Positions 6,378-8,803 of a stretch of DNA of 8,803 nucleotides are shown here, in pieces. The stretch lies in NCBI GenBank assembly GCA_020442225.1, contig JAGRKR010000533.1, positions 1 through 8,803 on the forward strand, given 5' to 3'. The translations under genes and the position numbers were made by a program. The stretch comes from Hyphomicrobiaceae bacterium. Lineage in GTDB: Bacteria; Pseudomonadota; Alphaproteobacteria; Rhizobiales; Hyphomicrobiaceae. How positions within the stretch are numbered: the stretch's first letter is position 1; each line of letters opens with the position of its first letter. The notes below the pieces were generated by a model, which worked only from the letters and a program-made list of their open reading frames with translations, ran no database searches and was not told the origin of the DNA.

Positions 6378-6557
6378 TTGGTAACATATAAGATTTTGTT
6401 AGTCACGTGCTTCGTCACCGAACAGTAAATGCGTAAAAATGCTCGGTTCATATTCATAAGTTATTAAGTTTTGTTAATGGGGCTGCGTGCCGGACTTGGC
6501 GGGGCGGGTTCGGTGCGGCATGCCGGTCTGGGCGCTCAATGCATTGATAGCGCACGC
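6378..6557. promoter_or_regulatory. AT-rich intergenic island, likely promoter of the small membrane protein gene
   Basis: The stretch 6381-6480 is 33% G+C by count, against roughly two-thirds in the genes around it. It lies upstream of the small minus-strand gene and beyond the 3' end of the TPP enzyme gene. It contains TTTTGTTA twice (6394-6401, 6469-6476), GTCAC twice, 12 bp apart (6402-6406, 6414-6418), CACGTG (6404-6409), AAGTT-ATT-AAGTT, and TTAA-N6-TTAA (6464-6477). On the minus strand TTATAT lies a few bases before the first ATG. I cannot name a confident -35/-10 pair. The rest, about 6481-6557, is ordinary GC-rich sequence with no gene seen. Confidence 0.5.
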
Positions 6558-6592
6558 AAAAGGCGGTCCGGCTCGCTCTGTGGGAGCCGGAC
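6558..6592 (-). terminator. Rho-independent terminator of the TPP enzyme gene
   Basis: GTCCGGCTC (6566-6574) and GAGCCGGAC (6584-6592) form a 9-bp perfect stem with a 9-nt loop. On the minus strand the stem is followed by CGCC and then TTTT (plus-strand AAAA, 6558-6561). It begins 28 bp after the TPP enzyme stop codon, the expected place. The 4-nt gap before the T-run and the shortness of the run are mild weaknesses. Confidence 0.7.
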
Positions 6593-6620
6593 GCGCTGAC
6601 GATTGCCCGCGGGTCTGGCC

Positions 6621-8273
6621 TCAACGCTTGGCGTTGCGGATCGCCGACAGGGTCTGGCGCGGTGAGAGGGCTTCGGGATCGAGTTTAAGCTCGATCAGTG
6701 TCGGCCGGTTGGCGGCCAGGGCCTCGCCGAACGCCCCACGGAAGTCTTCTGTGCGCTCGATCGTGACGCCATTGGCCCCGAACGAGCGGGCGAAGGCGGC
6801 GAAATCGGGATTGACCAGCGTGGTGCCGACGACGCGGCCGGGGTACTCGCGCTCCTGGTGGGCGCGGATGGTCCCGTACATGCCGTTGTTGGCGATGATC
6901 ACGACCACGGGCAGCCCGTACTGCACGGCGGTCGCCAGCTCCTGGCTGGTCATCATGAAACACCCATCGCCGGCGAATGCGACGGCGGCGCGGTTGGGCG
7001 CGGCGATCTTGGCGGCAATAGCCGCCGGCAGGCCGTAGCCCATGGAGCCGGAGGTCGGCGCGAGCTGCGTCCGATACCCCTTGTACTCGAAGTAGCGATG
7101 CAGGAAGGCGGCGTAGTTGCCGGCCCCGTTGGCGACGAAGCCATCCTCAGGCAGCATCTCCGAGACGGTCCTGACGACCTCGGCGAACTGCACCGCGCCG
7201 GGGAGCGGGATGGGCTTCAACACGGCCTCTTGCGCGCGATGAAGCTCCGTTGTGCGGCCGCTCCACGGGCGCGCCGCAGGGGTTTCGAGGCGCGTGAGGG
7301 CGCCCACGAAGGCCGCGGCGGAGCTGGCGATGGCCAGGTCGGGCCGGTAGACGCTGCCGAGCTCGTCGGGGGAGGGGTGCGCGTGGACGAGCGTCTGGCG
7401 GGGGCTCGGGATATCCAGCAGCGAGTAGCCGCTGGTGGTCATCTCGCCGAGCCGCGCGCCGATCACGAGCAGGACGTCGGCCTCCTTGACGGCCTCCACG
7501 AGCTTGGCGTCCGGACCGATGCCGATGTGTCCGGCATAGCAGGGATGGCGGTTGTCGAAATAGTCCTGGAAGCGGAAAGCGCAGCCGACCGGCAACGCGA
7601 AGCGGCTGGCGAAGTCCTGCATGGCGCGCTGGAGCTCGGCGCTCCAGCCGGGACCGCCGAGGATCACGAAGGGGCGCTCGGCCCGCTCCAGCAGAGCTGC
7701 GAGCCTGGCCATGTCCTCGGACGAGGGCGCGGACATCGCGGGGTTGGCTGCCGGCACGTCGGCGGCCTCGATATTGGCTGCCAGCATGTCCTCGGGCAGG
7801 CCGAGAACGACGGGGCCGGGGCGTCCTGAGCGGGCGGCGTGGAAGGCGCGGCTGACGTACTCGGGGATGCGGTCGGTCTGGCGGATGACGGCGGACCACT
7901 TCACGAAGGAGGCGTAGAGCTGTTTGATCTCGATCTCCTGGAAGGCCTCGCGGTCCTCGACGTCGGAGGCCGGCATGCCGATGAACGTCACCATCGGCGT
8001 CGAGTCCTGCTGGGCGATATGGAGACCGCTCATGGCATTGGCCGCGCCGGGGCCGCGCGTGACGAAGCAGACGCCCGGCTCGCCCGTGACCTTGCCGTAG
8101 GCCTCGGCCATCATGGCGGCCCCGCCCTCCTGGCGGCAGATGACGGTCTGGATCTGGTTGCTGTCGTGCAGACCGTCGAGGGCCGCGAGGAAGCTTTCGC
8201 CCGGCACCGTGAAGGCGGCGCGCGCGCCCTGCGCCTCGAGCTGGTTGATCAGAATCTTGCCGCCGTGGCGCAT
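6621..8273 (-). CDS. Acetolactate synthase-like thiamine pyrophosphate-binding enzyme
   Basis: A 550-residue protein with the three-domain layout of the acetolactate synthase/benzoylformate decarboxylase superfamily. The N-terminal pyrimidine-binding domain (about 1-165) has the catalytic Glu E49 in CRQEGGAAMMAEAYG. The central domain (about 190-325) has ILGGPGWS and GARLGEMTTSGY. The C-terminal TPP-binding domain has PTSGSMGYGLPAAI (406-419) and the Mg/TPP motif from GDG (435-437) to NN (462-463). It probably makes or breaks a C-C bond next to a 2-oxo acid carbonyl. The tryptophan-containing segment usual after MYG in anabolic acetolactate synthase is absent and no small regulatory subunit gene is near, so a catabolic or secondary role is more likely than branched-chain synthesis. 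The ATG at 8271-8273 has GAGGGAG (8280-8286) at 6-nt spacing. A cupin gene lies 157 bp upstream on the same strand. Confidence 0.85.
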   Translation of the reverse strand: MRHGGKILINQLEAQGARAAFTVPGESFLAALDGLHDSNQIQTVICRQEGGAAMMAEAYGKVTGEPGVCFVTRGPGAANAMSGLHIAQQDSTPMVTFIGMPASDVEDREAFQEIEIKQLYASFVKWSAVIRQTDRIPEYVSRAFHAARSGRPGPVVLGLPEDMLAANIEAADVPAANPAMSAPSSEDMARLAALLERAERPFVILGGPGWSAELQRAMQDFASRFALPVGCAFRFQDYFDNRHPCYAGHIGIGPDAKLVEAVKEADVLLVIGARLGEMTTSGYSLLDIPSPRQTLVHAHPSPDELGSVYRPDLAIASSAAAFVGALTRLETPAARPWSGRTTELHRAQEAVLKPIPLPGAVQFAEVVRTVSEMLPEDGFVANGAGNYAAFLHRYFEYKGYRTQLAPTSGSMGYGLPAAIAAKIAAPNRAAVAFAGDGCFMMTSQELATAVQYGLPVVVIIANNGMYGTIRAHQEREYPGRVVGTTLVNPDFAAFARSFGANGVTIERTEDFRGAFGEALAANRPTLIELKLDPEALSPRQTLSAIRNAKR

Positions 8274-8430
8274 GCTTCGCTCCCTCAGGTCCTGGTGATC
8301 GTCCGCGTTAGGGGTGGCGCGCCTCGTGTCGGGCGGCCGGGTGTCGGATAGGCTCCGCGCAACAATGGGCGAAGACGTCTGCGCGGTCGAGCCTGCGCTG
8401 TGGCGACAAGCGGCCCCGCAAGCCGGACGC

Positions 8431-8712
8431 CTACCTGTACTCGATCTCGACGAAGGCGATGTCGTGCTCGGAGGCGTTCACGACGTCATGCTCGACCCCG
8501 GCGGCACGGTAGTACGTGACGCCCCGTCGCAACTCCGCGAAGCTCTCGCCGGTCTTGTCGATGAGCTTCAGACGGCCGTCCACCAGGGGCACGACGGCGT
8601 AGTCATGGGCATGGCGATGCCAACCCGTATTGTCGCCGGGCTTGAAGCGCCATTCCGTAATGATGGTGCGCTCGTTCTCGATATGCCGGAGGGCGGTGGC
8701 CGTGCCTGTCAT
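8431..8712 (-). CDS. Small single-domain cupin protein
   Basis: A 93-residue protein that is one cupin beta-barrel. Motif 1 is GDNTGWHRHAHDYAVVPLVD (26-45), with H32, H34 and H36; the usual downstream Glu is replaced by D37 and nearby residues. Motif 2 is AAGVEHDVVN (70-79), with H75 and the terminal Asn N79. These His residues probably bind a divalent metal. There is no signal peptide. Proteins of this size act as isomerases, dioxygenases or ligand-binding helpers, and the sequence does not choose among them. The ATG at 8710-8712 has only a distant AGGG upstream, so the start is a little uncertain. It lies 157 bp before the TPP enzyme gene on the same strand with no terminator seen between, so the two may share a transcript and act on a common metabolite. 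Confidence 0.8.
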   Translation of the reverse strand: MTGTATALRHIENERTIITEWRFKPGDNTGWHRHAHDYAVVPLVDGRLKLIDKTGESFAELRRGVTYYRAAGVEHDVVNASEHDIAFVEIEYR

Positions 8713-8730
8713 GGTCCGTGGTACCCTGTT

Positions 8731-8761
8731 CTCACCATTATGTGACGGTGATCGTAGGTGA
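8731..8761. promoter_or_regulatory. Operator-like repeats upstream of the cupin gene
   Basis: TCACC (8732-8736) is inverted against GGTGA (8747-8751) around 10 nt, and GGTGA occurs again in direct repeat at 8757-8761, exactly 10 bp (about one helical turn) further on. On the minus strand a CATAAT box (8736-8741) lies inside, about 24 nt before the cupin start, and could be a -10 element. The spacing fits a regulator-binding site over the cupin promoter. It is suggestive only. Confidence 0.35.
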
Positions 8762-8770
8762 GCGCCCGAG

Positions 8771-8786
8771 GCCCGGCAAGCCGGGC
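8771..8786. repeat. GC inverted repeat near window end
   Basis: GCCCGGC-AA-GCCGGGC is a perfect 7+7 inverted repeat with a 2-nt spacer. It has no T-run, so I do not call it a terminator. It may belong to the gene beyond the window edge. Confidence 0.35.
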
Positions 8787-8803
8787 GACGACGGCATGAA
8801 CCG

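Noticed and set aside
6193..6428. Two small + strand open frames opposite the small membrane protein
   Set aside because: Neither has a hydrophobic block or other ordered pattern. The minus-strand frame has a clean transmembrane helix and a terminator after it.
6621..8273. Biosynthetic acetolactate synthase (ilvB)
   Set aside because: No small subunit gene is adjacent, and the typical Trp-containing segment after the TPP motif is missing. A broader acetolactate-synthase-like label is safer.
8787..8803. Possible start of a + strand gene at the ATG at 8795
   Set aside because: Only about three codons are inside the window and no ribosome site is evident, so it cannot be supported.
1..8803. 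CRISPR array, insertion sequence, defence or phage system, tRNA
   Set aside because: I looked for regularly spaced repeats, long terminal inverted repeats, transposase or nuclease motifs and cloverleaf sequences and saw none.

Overview
The window is about two-thirds G+C. Its genes are densely packed, with Shine-Dalgarno starts and the protein families of a metabolically versatile proteobacterium. Overall base composition and style suggest an alphaproteobacterium (Hyphomicrobiales or Rhodospirillales type). That is an inference: no rRNA or other taxonomic marker is present. I see no tRNA, insertion sequence, CRISPR array, phage gene or toxin-antitoxin gene. The region reads as accessory small-molecule metabolism and transport.

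Left part (1-1703): a 3' fragment of a transketolase/E1-like TPP enzyme (+) converges on a 2OG-Fe(II) oxygenase gene (-). Behind that, on the same strand, is a SAM-dependent O-methyltransferase of the caffeoyl-CoA OMT family.

Centre (1780-6031): a + strand run diverges from the O-methyltransferase across a 76-bp gap. It holds a left-handed beta-helix acetyltransferase of the type annotated with phosphonate metabolism, two tandem paralogous AEC (auxin efflux carrier family) permeases, a YfcG-like glutathione transferase/disulfide reductase, and a DapA-superfamily lyase/aldolase. The first three genes are 6 and 33 bp apart and are probably co-transcribed. A possible hairpin at 4334-4389 separates them from the last two. 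The lyase lacks the Arg that marks true dihydrodipicolinate synthase, so it probably acts on another 2-oxo acid. Permeases plus a DapA-type lyase would fit uptake or export and breakdown of an organic acid, but the substrate cannot be read from the sequence.

Right part (6064-8712): a 77-codon gene (-) for a small single-span membrane protein lies behind an AT-rich island (33% G+C over 6381-6480). It is followed by a good hairpin with T4 on the minus strand. Then comes a minus-strand pair: a small cupin and an acetolactate-synthase-like TPP enzyme, the latter ending at a strong intrinsic terminator (6558-6592).

I found no clear evidence of a wholly new system. The points most worth following are the tandem AEC pair with a diverged core motif, the phosphonate-type acetyltransferase without phn neighbours, and the AT-rich island with its unrecognised membrane microprotein.
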